The position numbers and the translations under genes are program-made. Source: JANWXD01 sp035575135 (GTDB lineage: Bacteria; Acidobacteriota; Terriglobia; Bryobacterales; Bryobacteraceae). From it: a DNA stretch of 64,000 bases. Positions 7,667-20,278 of the stretch are shown piece by piece. The first letter of the stretch is position 1; every line of letters starts with the position of its first letter. The notes beneath the pieces are model-generated. The model ran no database searches. It was not told the DNA's origin and was given only the letters and a program-made list of their open reading frames with translations. The stretch lies in contig DATLYE010000005.1 of assembly GCA_035575135.1 (NCBI GenBank), positions 1 through 64,000 of the forward strand, in the 5' to 3' direction.

Positions 7667-10600
7667 GTCTCAATCCCTTCTTATTCAGGTCTCCTTCCAT
7701 ACGCCACTGGAAGGAGGGAACCTGTAGCCGCCATGTCTCAATCCCTTCTTATTCAGGTCTCCTTCCATACACCAGGCCGCGCACACGGCGCGCACGAGCC
7801 CGGTCTCCTTCCATACACGAAACGATGTCAGAGATCAAGTTAACATACGCTGTCTCAATCCCTTCTTATTCAGGTCTCCTTCCATACAAAGTCGTTGCCG
7901 AGTCTGTCGCTAATGCTCTAGCGAGTCTCAATCCCTTCTTATTCAGGTCTCCTTCCATACCAGGCGCACGGATGAATCGCGTTCCCAGTAATCCCGTCTC
8001 AATCCCTTCTTATTCAGGTCTCCTTCCATACGGCCATCATCCACGATGACCTGATCGGTGACCACGAGGTCTCAATCCCTTCTTATTCAGGTCTCCTTCC
8101 ATACCCAAACGGCATGAAATTGGCGCACACCAAGGGCGTCTCAATCCCTTCTTATTCAGGTCTCCTTCCATACCCTTTTCTTAGACGAGTTAAGCTGTGC
8201 TAGTCCAGTCTCAATCCCTTCTTATTCAGGTCTCCTTCCATACAGCTCATGGATTCGACGCGTACGGTGCCTCTGGCGGGTCTCAATCCCTTCTTATTCA
8301 GGTCTCCTTCCATACCACAAACTCAATCTGAAATTGTTACTTTTACGAGGTCTCAATCCCTTCTTATTCAGGTCTCCTTCCATACTAGAAGTTGACCACG
8401 GTGATTTTCTCGCTAATTTTGTCTCAATCCCTTCTTATTCAGGTCTCCTTCCATACCCAGGTTCGATCAACTCGACCGGCTCCAGCGGGTCTCAATCCCT
8501 TCTTATTCAGGTCTCCTTCCATACGGGTTGGTGGCGCGCAAACGGGACGCAGAGCCTGGTGTCTCAATCCCTTCTTATTCAGGTCTCCTTCCATACCGCC
8601 CAGGACAGCGACATCCCGTTCTGAGCCATGCCGTCTCAATCCCTTCTTATTCAGGTCTCCTTCCATACTTTCTTACACAGAAAGAGGGAACTAATTTGTA
8701 GTCTCAATCCCTTCTTATTCAGGTCTCCTTCCATACGTCTGAAGACAATGACTATGAGTTAGAGATTTGTCTCAATCCCTTCTTATTCAGGTCTCCTTCC
8801 ATACTCTACTCACCGTCACAACGTCGCCTGATTGTCGTCTCAATCCCTTCTTATTCAGGTCTCCTTCCATACGCAGACGTATCGAGCATCGCTCCGGCGC
8901 CTGGGGGTCTCAATCCCTTCTTATTCAGGTCTCCTTCCATACACGCAAACTAGTCTCAAGGCTCCAACGCTTGATGACGTCTCAATCCCTTCTTATTCAG
9001 GTCTCCTTCCATACGGTCGCCGGGTGGTAGGTCTCTACTCACCGTCACGTCTCAATCCCTTCTTATTCAGGTCTCCTTCCATACCATCTCTATCCCGAAG
9101 TGCAGCGAGTGCTGCGTCTCAATCCCTTCTTATTCAGGTCTCCTTCCATACGTTGTCCGTTCAAACAATTGCGAGAACTTGTGGTCTCAATCCCTTCTTA
9201 TTCAGGTCTCCTTCCATACCGCGCTGCTGCGCAGGAATGGAATGCAAATCTGGCGTCTCAATCCCTTCTTATTCAGGTCTCCTTCCATACCTGGTAGCCC
9301 CACCAGAGAATTGCAAGACGCAACGTCTCAATCCCTTCTTATTCAGGTCTCCTTCCATACTTCAGCTGCTCGGAAATTTTACGTACCATCACGGGTCTCA
9401 ATCCCTTCTTATTCAGGTCTCCTTCCATACGCCTTGATGTGTCCGGGGCCCTGCGATGGTTGGAGTCTCAATCCCTTCTTATTCAGGTCTCCTTCCATAC
9501 CATAACTTGGAGGCAACCAATGTATAAAATCGTGGGTCTCAATCCCTTCTTATTCAGGTCTCCTTCCATACCGGAAACTGAGTGAATACCTGCAATCATC
9601 CTTACCAGTCTCAATCCCTTCTTATTCAGGTCTCCTTCCATACGGCGCGGCGTTCGAAGCCGTGCCCGGCATGGTGGAGTCTCAATCCCTTCTTATTCAG
9701 GTCTCCTTCCATACCCCTTATGCGTACGTCATCCGGGAGGCGGAGGAACTGTCTCAATCCCTTCTTATTCAGGTCTCCTTCCATACGGCTCGATGGGGGA
9801 GTTGATCCGCAGCCGCGTGGTCTCAATCCCTTCTTATTCAGGTCTCCTTCCATACCACCGGCTCCTGCGGCAGCTGGCACGATGGTGTAGTCTCAATCCC
9901 TTCTTATTCAGGTCTCCTTCCATACGAAAGACGTGACATATTGCATGGACGAGATGGGTGTCTCAATCCCTTCTTATTCAGGTCTCCTTCCATACCGCAC
10001 CACCACCGTCAATCGGAGCGCTCCCGCCGTCTCAACCCCTTCTTATTCAGGTCTCCTTCCATACACATCTCGGTTCGGACCTATACCGCGGGCGCGCGTC
10101 TCAATCCCTTCTTATTCAGGTCTCCTTCCATACAATTACTTCGCCCAAGTGGTGCGCGTGAAATCCGTCTCAATCCCTTCTTATTCAGGTCTCCTTCCAT
10201 ACCGAGACAAGCAAAGCCATCGTGGCCGCTGCCGTCTCAATCCCTTCTTATTCAGGTCTCCTTCCATACCGGCAGGTCTCTGGCAAGGAGGCGCGGCGCG
10301 TCAAGTCTCAATCCCTTCTTATTCAGGTCTCCTTCCATACTGTGCGGCGCGGGCGAAACCGGCCTTCACTGGCCGTCTCAATCCCTTCTTATTCAGGTCT
10401 CCTTCCATACGTCGAGTTTCGCGTACTCCCGTACGCCGAAAGCGGTCTCAATCCCTTCTTATTCAGGTCTCCTTCCATACGACGCATACTCCCGGTTCCA
10501 CGCGGTACCGTGCGTCTCAATCCCTTCTTATTCAGGTCTCCTTCCATACCGTTGAACTCGCCTGGGATGTCTCGGTCTACGTGGTCTCAATCCCTTCTTA

Positions 10601-13600
10601 TTCAGGTCTCCTTCCATACTTTATCGGTTCGCAAGGCATCTGCTTCCAGCGGGCCGTCTCAATCCCTTCTTATTCAGGTCTCCTTCCATACCGGATACCG
10701 CCCGCATAGTCGGCCAGCAGCTTGGTGTCTCAATCCCTTCTTATTCAGGTCTCCTTCCATACGACATGACAAAGCATAAGCACATTCCAGTCCGCTCGGT
10801 CTCAATCCCTTCTTATTCAGGTCTCCTTCCATACCGGCAGTGCCCCGAGGCGTTTCGCTGGATCCAGGGTCTCAATCCCTTCTTATTCAGGTCTCCTTCC
10901 ATACTGAGCGCCGTGTCGACGTTGAACTCGCCTGGGGTCTCAATCCCTTCTTATTCAGGTCTCCTTCCATACGCGAGGTTTGGCGCAAATTGCGCGGCTC
11001 GAGTCCGTCTCAATCCCTTCTTATTCAGGTCTCCTTCCATACTCGTGCGCCTGCTGCACCCGATGCCGCCGCTCGGTCTCAATCCCTTCTTATTCAGGTC
11101 TCCTTCCATACAACAAAATCGAAGAAGGATGATTCCGCGAAGCGAAGTCTCAATCCCTTCTTATTCAGGTCTCCTTCCATACCCATCTCGAGCTCGAGGA
11201 TCTCGACGAATGGCTGGGTCTCAATCCCTTCTTATTCAGGTCTCCTTCCATACGAGACTGCGAAAACAAAAGAGAAGCAAAATGTTGCGTCTCAATCCCT
11301 TCTTATTCAGGTCTCCTTCCATACGGGAGACAAGTATGGTTGTAGCAAACGCGCTTTGTCTCAATCCCTTCTTATTCAGGTCTCCTTCCATACGCAACTG
11401 CGCTCCCCGAGGGGGCGCGCATTGAATACGTCTCAATCCCTTCTTATTCAGGTCTCCTTCCATACGGGAGCGCCTGAGGCCTATGTGGATCGGGTCGTGT
11501 CTCAATCCCTTCTTATTCAGGTCTCCTTCCATACGAGACTCGACCAACTATGCGGACGCTGCGGCGTCTCAATCCCTTCTTATTCAGGTCTCCTTCCATA
11601 CTCCGCGCATCTACGGGGCCGCTAGCTCTCGTGATCAGTCTCAATCCCTTCTTATTCAGGTCTCCTTCCATACCGCGCTGCGCGCCGGCGTGCGCATCCA
11701 GCGCATCGTCTCAATCCCTTCTTATTCAGGTCTCCTTCCATACGCGGAGGTGCGGTGATGATTGAGCTGACACCAGAGGTCTCAATCCCTTCTTATTCAG
11801 GTCTCCTTCCATACGAAAATCTTGGAGGTACGATGGCGGTCAAAGGGTCTCAATCCCTTCTTATTCAGGTCTCCTTCCATACCGCGGTCTGCTGCGCACG
11901 TTTGAGCGATTCGCTCTGTCTCAATCCCTTCTTATTCAGGTCTCCTTCCATACCGAGCAGAACAGCGTATGCCTCGCGCGGATATCTCGTCTCAATCCCT
12001 TCTTATTCAGGTCTCCTTCCATACGCTCAGCGGGCGCAAATCCAGCTCTCGCATCGAGTCTCAATCCCTTCTTATTCAGGTCTCCTTCCATACACACCGC
12101 AACGCCTAAAATCGCTCCATGCATGTCGTCTCAATCCCTTCTTATTCAGGTCTCCTTCCATACGGGGCGGATGCATATGCCTTGAAGTCTGTTAGTCTCA
12201 ATCCCTTCTTATTCAGGTCTCCTTCCATACCGCGCGCGGACTTCTTCGGTCTCACGCTGTCAGTGGGTCTCAATCCCTTCTTATTCAGGTCTCCTTCCAT
12301 ACGAGCGGGCTATTCAGACGCTGGTCGAGGGGGGGCGTCTCAATCCCTTCTTATTCAGGTCTCCTTCCATACCGTCAGACGTAACGGTCCTGTCCGAGGG
12401 CCGCAGTCTCAATCCCTTCTTATTCAGGTCTCCTTCCATACTTCTCGTCCTCCGCACTCCGATCGGCTTTCGTGGTCTCAATCCCTTCTTATTCAGGTCT
12501 CCTTCCATACACTGGATGGTAACTTGGGACGGCGTCATACGCCGTCTCAATCCCTTCTTATTCAGGTCTCCTTCCATACGGTGCTGGCGCTAGGAGACTT
12601 CGACTCGCACGAGGTCTCAATCCCTTCTTATTCAGGTCTCCTTCCATACATCGCGAACCACTCGAACGTGCGCACGATCGAGCGGTCTCAATCCCTTCTT
12701 ATTCAGGTCTCCTTCCATACAACAGATTCTCCGGGAAATCGCGCAGCTTCGGCGGTCTCAATCCCTTCTTATTCAGGTCTCCTTCCATACCCGCCTGCAG
12801 TTTTTTGACCGGAGCCGTGACTTCTGGTCTCAATCCCTTCTTATTCAGGTCTCCTTCCATACGCAGGCTCTTGGCGCGGCCTCATGCTCTGCGGAGCCGT
12901 CTCAATCCCTTCTTATTCAGGTCTCCTTCCATACCAAGGGACGAAAATATCGTGCCCTCTATATTGGTCTCAATCCCTTCTTATTCAGGTCTCCTTCCAT
13001 ACTTTCGCCTGCGCGATGTGCGCAGGCTCTTGGCGCGGGTCTCAATCCCTTCTTATTCAGGTCTCCTTCCATACCCAATATCGCCTATGAAAAGGCGGAC
13101 CATGTCGCGTCTCAATCCCTTCTTATTCAGGTCTCCTTCCATACGCCATCGGCCACGCGGACACCGCGCGGGTGGTAGGGTCTCAATCCCTTCTTATTCA
13201 GGTCTCCTTCCATACACCCGCCGAGATCAGACTTGGCTGGCCGATACCTGGTCTCAATCCCTTCTTATTCAGGTCTCCTTCCATACGCTCATTGAACCGT
13301 ATTGGGGGTGTACCACCCCGTCTCAATCCCTTCTTATTCAGGTCTCCTTCCATACGCGGGGCGCGCCGCGTATGCGGGGCTAGCGGATGTCTCAATCCCT
13401 TCTTATTCAGGTCTCCTTCCATACCTATGTACAACGCCTCGACAATCGCTACTGCCGATGTCTCAATCCCTTCTTATTCAGGTCTCCTTCCATACGGTTT
13501 CATGAGCAGTATATAGAAGACCACTACGGTCTCAATCCCTTCTTATTCAGGTCTCCTTCCATACGCGGCGCGCAACGGGTGAGCGTGGTTGTAAGTCTCA

Positions 13601-16600
13601 ATCCCTTCTTATTCAGGTCTCCTTCCATACGGTAGTGGAGATAGGACATGAAGCATAAGCACATGTCTCAATCCCTTCTTATTCAGGTCTCCTTCCATAC
13701 TCGCCAGAATCGGGCTCCGGATGCACTGCGCCGTCTCAATCCCTTCTTATTCAGGTCTCCTTCCATACGACCGCTGCACGTCGCATAGCGCGCCTGATCC
13801 TCCGTCTCAATCCCTTCTTATTCAGGTCTCCTTCCATACGCGCGATCATGTTCTGGCGAGAGTACCGCCGCGTCTCAATCCCTTCTTATTCAGGTCTCCT
13901 TCCATACGGCTCCACATTTCGGATTGTGAACGTGGCCAGCGTGTCTCAATCCCTTCTTATTCAGGTCTCCTTCCATACATTGACCCAGGGTTCAAAGGTG
14001 TTTTGGTAGTCAGGGTCTCAATCCCTTCTTATTCAGGTCTCCTTCCATACACGTCGTGGCGCGCGAGTACGCTCGCCGCGCCGGCGTCTCAATCCCTTCT
14101 TATTCAGGTCTCCTTCCATACGCTGAGATGGAGGTGCAGGGCGTCTGGACGCGCGAGGGTCTCAATCCCTTCTTATTCAGGTCTCCTTCCATACACCTCG
14201 AACTGGAGCCCGATGCACCAACATTAGCTGTCTCAATCCCTTCTTATTCAGGTCTCCTTCCATACATTTGCCGATCTCCATCGAGCTGGCTAGGGCGATC
14301 GGTCTCAATCCCTTCTTATTCAGGTCTCCTTCCATACTGTCAGTGGGGGTGAAATGTTTATCGTGAATTACGAGTCTCAATCCCTTCTTATTCAGGTCTC
14401 CTTCCATACGCGTTGTGGTTCGCGCGTCTTCCTCAGGCCGAGGCGTCTCAATCCCTTCTTATTCAGGTCTCCTTCCATACGCGATATGCAGGCCGATAGC
14501 ATCGCAAACTGGCCGTCTCAATCCCTTCTTATTCAGGTCTCCTTCCATACGCCATCGGGCACGCGGATACCGCGCGGGTGGTAGGTCTCAATCCCTTCTT
14601 ATTCAGGTCTCCTTCCATACGACTAACAAGCCAATGAGTCAGCTGAAGCAAGCGTCTCAATCCCTTCTTATTCAGGTCTCCTTCCATACGAGAGTACAGC
14701 AGGCGGACTGGGAATGCCGTTCAGGTCTCAATCCCTTCTTATTCAGGTCTCCTTCCATACGGGCGACCAGTATGTACTGATCGCCCGACAGGGTGTCTCA
14801 ATCCCTTCTTATTCAGGTCTCCTTCCATACGGGGGGAGTCCGCGTATGGCCCCACGGGAGCTTGGGGTCTCAATCCCTTCTTATTCAGGTCTCCTTCCAT
14901 ACCGTCGATCTACGCGCACACCGGCACGGTCTATTGTTGTCTCAATCCCTTCTTATTCAGGTCTCCTTCCATACTCCGTGCTGCAAGCGGCGCTCTACGC
15001 GCGGCGTCAAGTCTCAATCCCTTCTTATTCAGGTCTCCTTCCATACTCTGCGGCTACTAGGGCGAGTGTGCTAGTTCCGGTCTCAATCCCTTCTTATTCA
15101 GGTCTCCTTCCATACGGCCCTGCGCGCAGAGTCATGGCCTCGGCGGGATTGTCTCAATCCCTTCTTATTCAGGTCTCCTTCCATACCGCAAGATTCACAT
15201 TGAGCCGACATTTACGCTGGAGTCTCAATCCCTTCTTATTCAGGTCTCCTTCCATACTTTCGCGCCGCGACAAATTTCACCATCGACTTCGAGTCTCAAT
15301 CCCTTCTTATTCAGGTCTCCTTCCATACATAGTTGTCTGGAAACGTCTGGATCCGGGCAGCTTCGGTCTCAATCCCTTCTTATTCAGGTCTCCTTCCATA
15401 CCGCCAGGCCTCTTCCAGCGCCGACTTCCATCTTTCGGTCTCAATCCCTTCTTATTCAGGTCTCCTTCCATACCGCATGCTCCAAGCGCGCCTCGATGAT
15501 CTGATAGAGGTCTCAATCCCTTCTTATTCAGGTCTCCTTCCATACGCCTTCGACGTTCTCATGGAAACGCTGGATGGTGGTCTCAATCCCTTCTTATTCA
15601 GGTCTCCTTCCATACTGTCTATGGCATAATCAGGCCATGGAGGTTGTCTCAATCCCTTCTTATTCAGGTCTCCTTCCATACACACTGGCTGATAGAGGCA
15701 CTCGGCGCCACGGATCAAGTCTCAATCCCTTCTTATTCAGGTCTCCTTCCATACCCATCGTGCTACGGGGACGAGGCCTACTGTGCGTGTGTCTCAATCC
15801 CTTCTTATTCAGGTCTCCTTCCATACCCGAGCGGGCGGGTATCGGCTCGTAGGGACGGGCCGTCTCAATCCCTTCTTATTCAGGTCTCCTTCCATACCTG
15901 GCGCACGTGTGACGTTCTCACGCGTGCCTGTGAGTCTCAATCCCTTCTTATTCAGGTCTCCTTCCATACCTTTTGTTCTACTACTCCGCAGTGCCTACGG
16001 TGTCTCAATCCCTTCTTATTCAGGTCTCCTTCCATACACTGCCATCAGCGACAGAACTAGTCGGCCCCGGCGGGGTCTCAATCCCTTCTTATTCAGGTCT
16101 CCTTCCATACGCCACTAGCGGCACAAAGGAGGGCAACCGATGATCCGGTCTCAATCCCTTCTTATTCAGGTCTCCTTCCATACAGCTTCGGCTACCACAT
16201 CCGCACGCGTGAGAAGGTCTCAATCCCTTCTTATTCAGGTCTCCTTCCATACTGCGGATGGCTTTTGAGGCGGTGGGAGGCCAGTGGTCTCAATCCCTTC
16301 TTATTCAGGTCTCCTTCCATACTTGCACTCCAAGACCTCTGTTCTGCGCTCGCGCATGTCTCAATCCCTTCTTATTCAGGTCTCCTTCCATACGCTCATG
16401 GAAACGCTAGATGGTGGCGCGTGGATGGTCTCAATCCCTTCTTATTCAGGTCTCCTTCCATACCACGGATCCCGCAAGACGTCGATCGCACGTTCGACGT
16501 CTCAATCCCTTCTTATTCAGGTCTCCTTCCATACAGTGATCTGATGATGGGGTCCGCCGTGCTCCAAGCGTCTCAATCCCTTCTTATTCAGGTCTCCTTC

Positions 16601-19600
16601 CATACATCACGCACATTGCACTCCAAGACCTCTGTTCGTCTCAATCCCTTCTTATTCAGGTCTCCTTCCATACAACGTGAGGCTGTTCCTCCAGCGCCTG
16701 AGCCGAAGCGTCTCAATCCCTTCTTATTCAGGTCTCCTTCCATACGGCGGAGGCCGCGTACCTGCGCGGCGACGATAGCGTCTCAATCCCTTCTTATTCA
16801 GGTCTCCTTCCATACCCAAGTCGCGATCCAATTGCGCCGCGCGCGGCACGCGTCTCAATCCCTTCTTATTCAGGTCTCCTTCCATACCTCACCAGCGGCA
16901 CGGCCATCCCGGCCGTGCTGTCTCAATCCCTTCTTATTCAGGTCTCCTTCCATACACGGCCAGCCGCGTCGTATCCATGCCATGAGCGCGGGTCTCAATC
17001 CCTTCTTATTCAGGTCTCCTTCCATACGATGGGCTGCTATGCCCATCGTGCTACGGGGACGGTCTCAATCCCTTCTTATTCAGGTCTCCTTCCATACTGG
17101 GCGATGGGCTGATGCTCATCGCCCAGTACACGTCTCAATCCCTTCTTATTCAGGTCTCCTTCCATACTCCGCCAACTCTTGGGGAAAGGAGAAGGAAATG
17201 AAGTCTCAATCCCTTCTTATTCAGGTCTCCTTCCATACGTGGTTTCTGGTTCGGCTCGCGACCGGCGAGGAGTTGTCTCAATCCCTTCTTATTCAGGTCT
17301 CCTTCCATACTGTATGCTAGTGACAAACGCTGTTTCTTTAAACATGGTCTCAATCCCTTCTTATTCAGGTCTCCTTCCATACGACGCACTCCCGACGGGT
17401 CGGTCATTTTCGTCCGGTCTCAATCCCTTCTTATTCAGGTCTCCTTCCATACGGTTGACCCGGTAGATACTACCAAGTTGACTGCGTCTCAATCCCTTCT
17501 TATTCAGGTCTCCTTCCATACGGCCCCTTGCCACCACATCATGCGGCACGAGCAGCGTCTCAATCCCTTCTTATTCAGGTCTCCTTCCATACCAGATAGG
17601 CTGCTTATTTTGTTTTGGTGGGCCCTGTCTCAATCCCTTCTTATTCAGGTCTCCTTCCATACAGGAGGGAGTGTATGCTAGTGACAAACGCTGTTTGTCT
17701 CAATCCCTTCTTATTCAGGTCTCCTTCCATACCACCGCCGGGGCTTTGTTTTTGGAGGGACACAAAGGGTCTCAATCCCTTCTTATTCAGGTCTCCTTCC
17801 ATACATATGATGGTATGCAGTACAGCGATAGGAGAGGGGAAGTCTCAATCCCTTCTTATTCAGGTCTCCTTCCATACAACTGGTCGACGGGCGGATCATG
17901 CCGCCCAGATAGGCGGTCTCAATCCCTTCTTATTCAGGTCTCCTTCCATACCCCGAGGGAGCAACTGAGTTGCCCGCTGGGGCGTCTCAATCCCTTCTTA
18001 TTCAGGTCTCCTTCCATACGCACACTGGTACAAAAGTTTGAGCTCACCGCAGGCGTCTCAATCCCTTCTTATTCAGGTCTCCTTCCATACGTGCGCGTGA
18101 CGATCACGATTACGGACGCTCTGTTGCGTCTCAATCCCTTCTTATTCAGGTCTCCTTCCATACTACAAAAGTTTGAGCTCACCGGCGGCACGGCCATTGT
18201 CTCAATCCCTTCTTATTCAGGTCTCCTTCCATACCATTCTCGTCCTCCGCACTCCGATCGGATTTCGTGTCTCAATCCCTTCTTATTCAGGTCTCCTTCC
18301 ATACACGCGTGACGATCACGATTACGGACGCTCTGTTGCGGTCTCAATCCCTTCTTATTCAGGTCTCCTTCCATACCCCACGCCCACCCCATGCCCGCGC
18401 TGCGGGATTCTGTGTCTCAATCCCTTCTTATTCAGGTCTCCTTCCATACTCACCGCAGCCCAAATCCTTGCTCGCAGGATGGGTCTCAATCCCTTCTTAT
18501 TCAGGTCTCCTTCCATACCCAGCTCGCTGCATACGTCGCTGCGTGTGCGGCGGTCTCAATCCCTTCTTATTCAGGTCTCCTTCCATACCGTGATCATCAT
18601 ATATTATGAGGGCATGATTGTGTCTCAATCCCTTCTTATTCAGGTCTCCTTCCATACCACGGCGACGTCCACACGTCGCAGTATAGACCCGTGTCTCAAT
18701 CCCTTCTTATTCAGGTCTCCTTCCATACGGACACGTGGTGCGACGACTTCACGACATTCGTTGTCTCAATCCCTTCTTATTCAGGTCTCCTTCCATACCG
18801 CGCGCGATCAAAGATCTGCGCGCCGAGGCTGAGTGTCTCAATCCCTTCTTATTCAGGTCTCCTTCCATACGGTTGGGCCGGTCTAGGCTTGGTGAGGCTC
18901 GGTGGTCTCAATCCCTTCTTATTCAGGTCTCCTTCCATACTCGAGGTACCGCCTCGCGTGGGTGGACATCGACCCGTCTCAATCCCTTCTTATTCAGGTC
19001 TCCTTCCATACTGCCCAGTACCGCGGCCCAAGGCTCCCCGAGGGGTCTCAATCCCTTCTTATTCAGGTCTCCTTCCATACGTGTACTACGTCGTACACCT
19101 CGCCCGGTAGGGTCACGTCTCAATCCCTTCTTATTCAGGTCTCCTTCCATACCGCGCTCGCATGCAGACGCCGCATGCCGGTCCGGGGTCTCAATCCCTT
19201 CTTATTCAGGTCTCCTTCCATACGGCGCGCCCCGGCCCACGATCACGCTGGGCGACGGTCTCAATCCCTTCTTATTCAGGTCTCCTTCCATACGTGCTAC
19301 GCGCACACGGGTATGAGCACACGCGCGAGTCTCAATCCCTTCTTATTCAGGTCTCCTTCCATACAGCGGCATTCTCGGATATGTGCACGCTGCACGTGGT
19401 CTCAATCCCTTCTTATTCAGGTCTCCTTCCATACCCCGCACTCGCTGCGTGTGTGAATGTATGTCTCCGTCTCAATCCCTTCTTATTCAGGTCTCCTTCC
19501 ATACGCAGCCGCGCGATCACTGAGATTGTTCGCGGCGTCTCAATCCCTTCTTATTCAGGTCTCCTTCCATACCCACCACAAGCACACCCACGCGGTGCGC

Positions 19601-20211
19601 GTGACGGTCTCAATCCCTTCTTATTCAGGTCTCCTTCCATACGTCCGCCGATCCTGTACTTGCCGCTCGCCAGCAGGCGTCTCAATCCCTTCTTATTCAG
19701 GTCTCCTTCCATACTTGGAGGCCGGCGAGATGTGCTCGCCGCGGGTCAGTCTCAATCCCTTCTTATTCAGGTCTCCTTCCATACGATTCTTGGGTCATTT
19801 GTCCTCCTCTCTCCATCGAGAGTCTCAATCCCTTCTTATTCAGGTCTCCTTCCATACGCTACGGGAGACTATGTCTCTACAATCGGCTACGCGTCTCAAT
19901 CCCTTCTTATTCAGGTCTCCTTCCATACGAATGCGCTCGCGCGCGCTGCATGGTTGGCAATAGGTCTCAATCCCTTCTTATTCAGGTCTCCTTCCATACC
20001 AGCACTCGCGGCGGAGCTGCTCGGCCGAGACGTGGTCTCAATCCCTTCTTATTCAGGTCTCCTTCCATACTCCGGCAGTCTGCGGAATTGTTTCCGATGC
20101 GCAGTCTCAATCCCTTCTTATTCAGGTCTCCTTCCATACGCAGGAGACCTCCCAAACCGCTTGGCTTGACATCATGTCTCAATCCCTTCTTATTCAGGTC
20201 TCCTTCCATAC
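7667..20211 (-). CRISPR. Type III-A CRISPR array, about 179 repeat positions
   Basis: The repeat is 36 bp. On the plus strand it begins GTCTCAATCCC and ends CCTTCCATAC. Hand count gives 179 repeat positions from 7667 to 20176 (mean period 70.3 bp), all identical as far as I could read except a truncated one at 7802-7816 and one T-to-C change at 10036. Spacers are about 30-38 bp. Read on the minus strand the repeat ends GGGATTGAGAC, giving an ATTGAGAC 5' handle of the type III kind (canonical ATTGAAAC). The array is therefore transcribed leftwards, like the cas genes, with its leader side at csm5 and its trailer at 7.2-7.7 kb. ORFs in this stretch merely translate the repeat. Confidence 0.98.
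7802..7816 (-). repeat. Truncated CRISPR repeat
   Basis: Only the last 15 bp (plus-strand GGTCTCCTTCCATAC) of a repeat remain between two spacers. The missing 21 bp include, in the transcribed orientation, the 3' end of the repeat that would supply the crRNA handle to the spacer at 7771-7801. That spacer should therefore not yield a normal crRNA. The position near the trailer end fits an old, decaying part of the array. Confidence 0.9.
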
Positions 20212-20278
20212 TGCGCGCGCCCCCAACCCCCGTTCCGCCAGGCCTTTGCAGCCACCGTTGCCAGAAAATCTCCCCGCT
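20212..20278 (-). other. Leader-side flank of the array (only 67 bp to csm5 stop)
   Basis: Between the last intact repeat and the csm5 stop codon there are only 67 bp. They are GC-rich, with no A/T-rich tract and no clear -10/-35 pair on the minus strand. The array orientation places the leader here. Either the leader is very short, or leader elements lie inside the 3' end of csm5, or the array is transcribed by read-through from the csm operon. Confidence 0.6.

Noticed and set aside
17098..17131. Stem-loop as a transcription terminator within the array
   Set aside because: It lies wholly inside one spacer and lacks a T-run; treated as spacer content.
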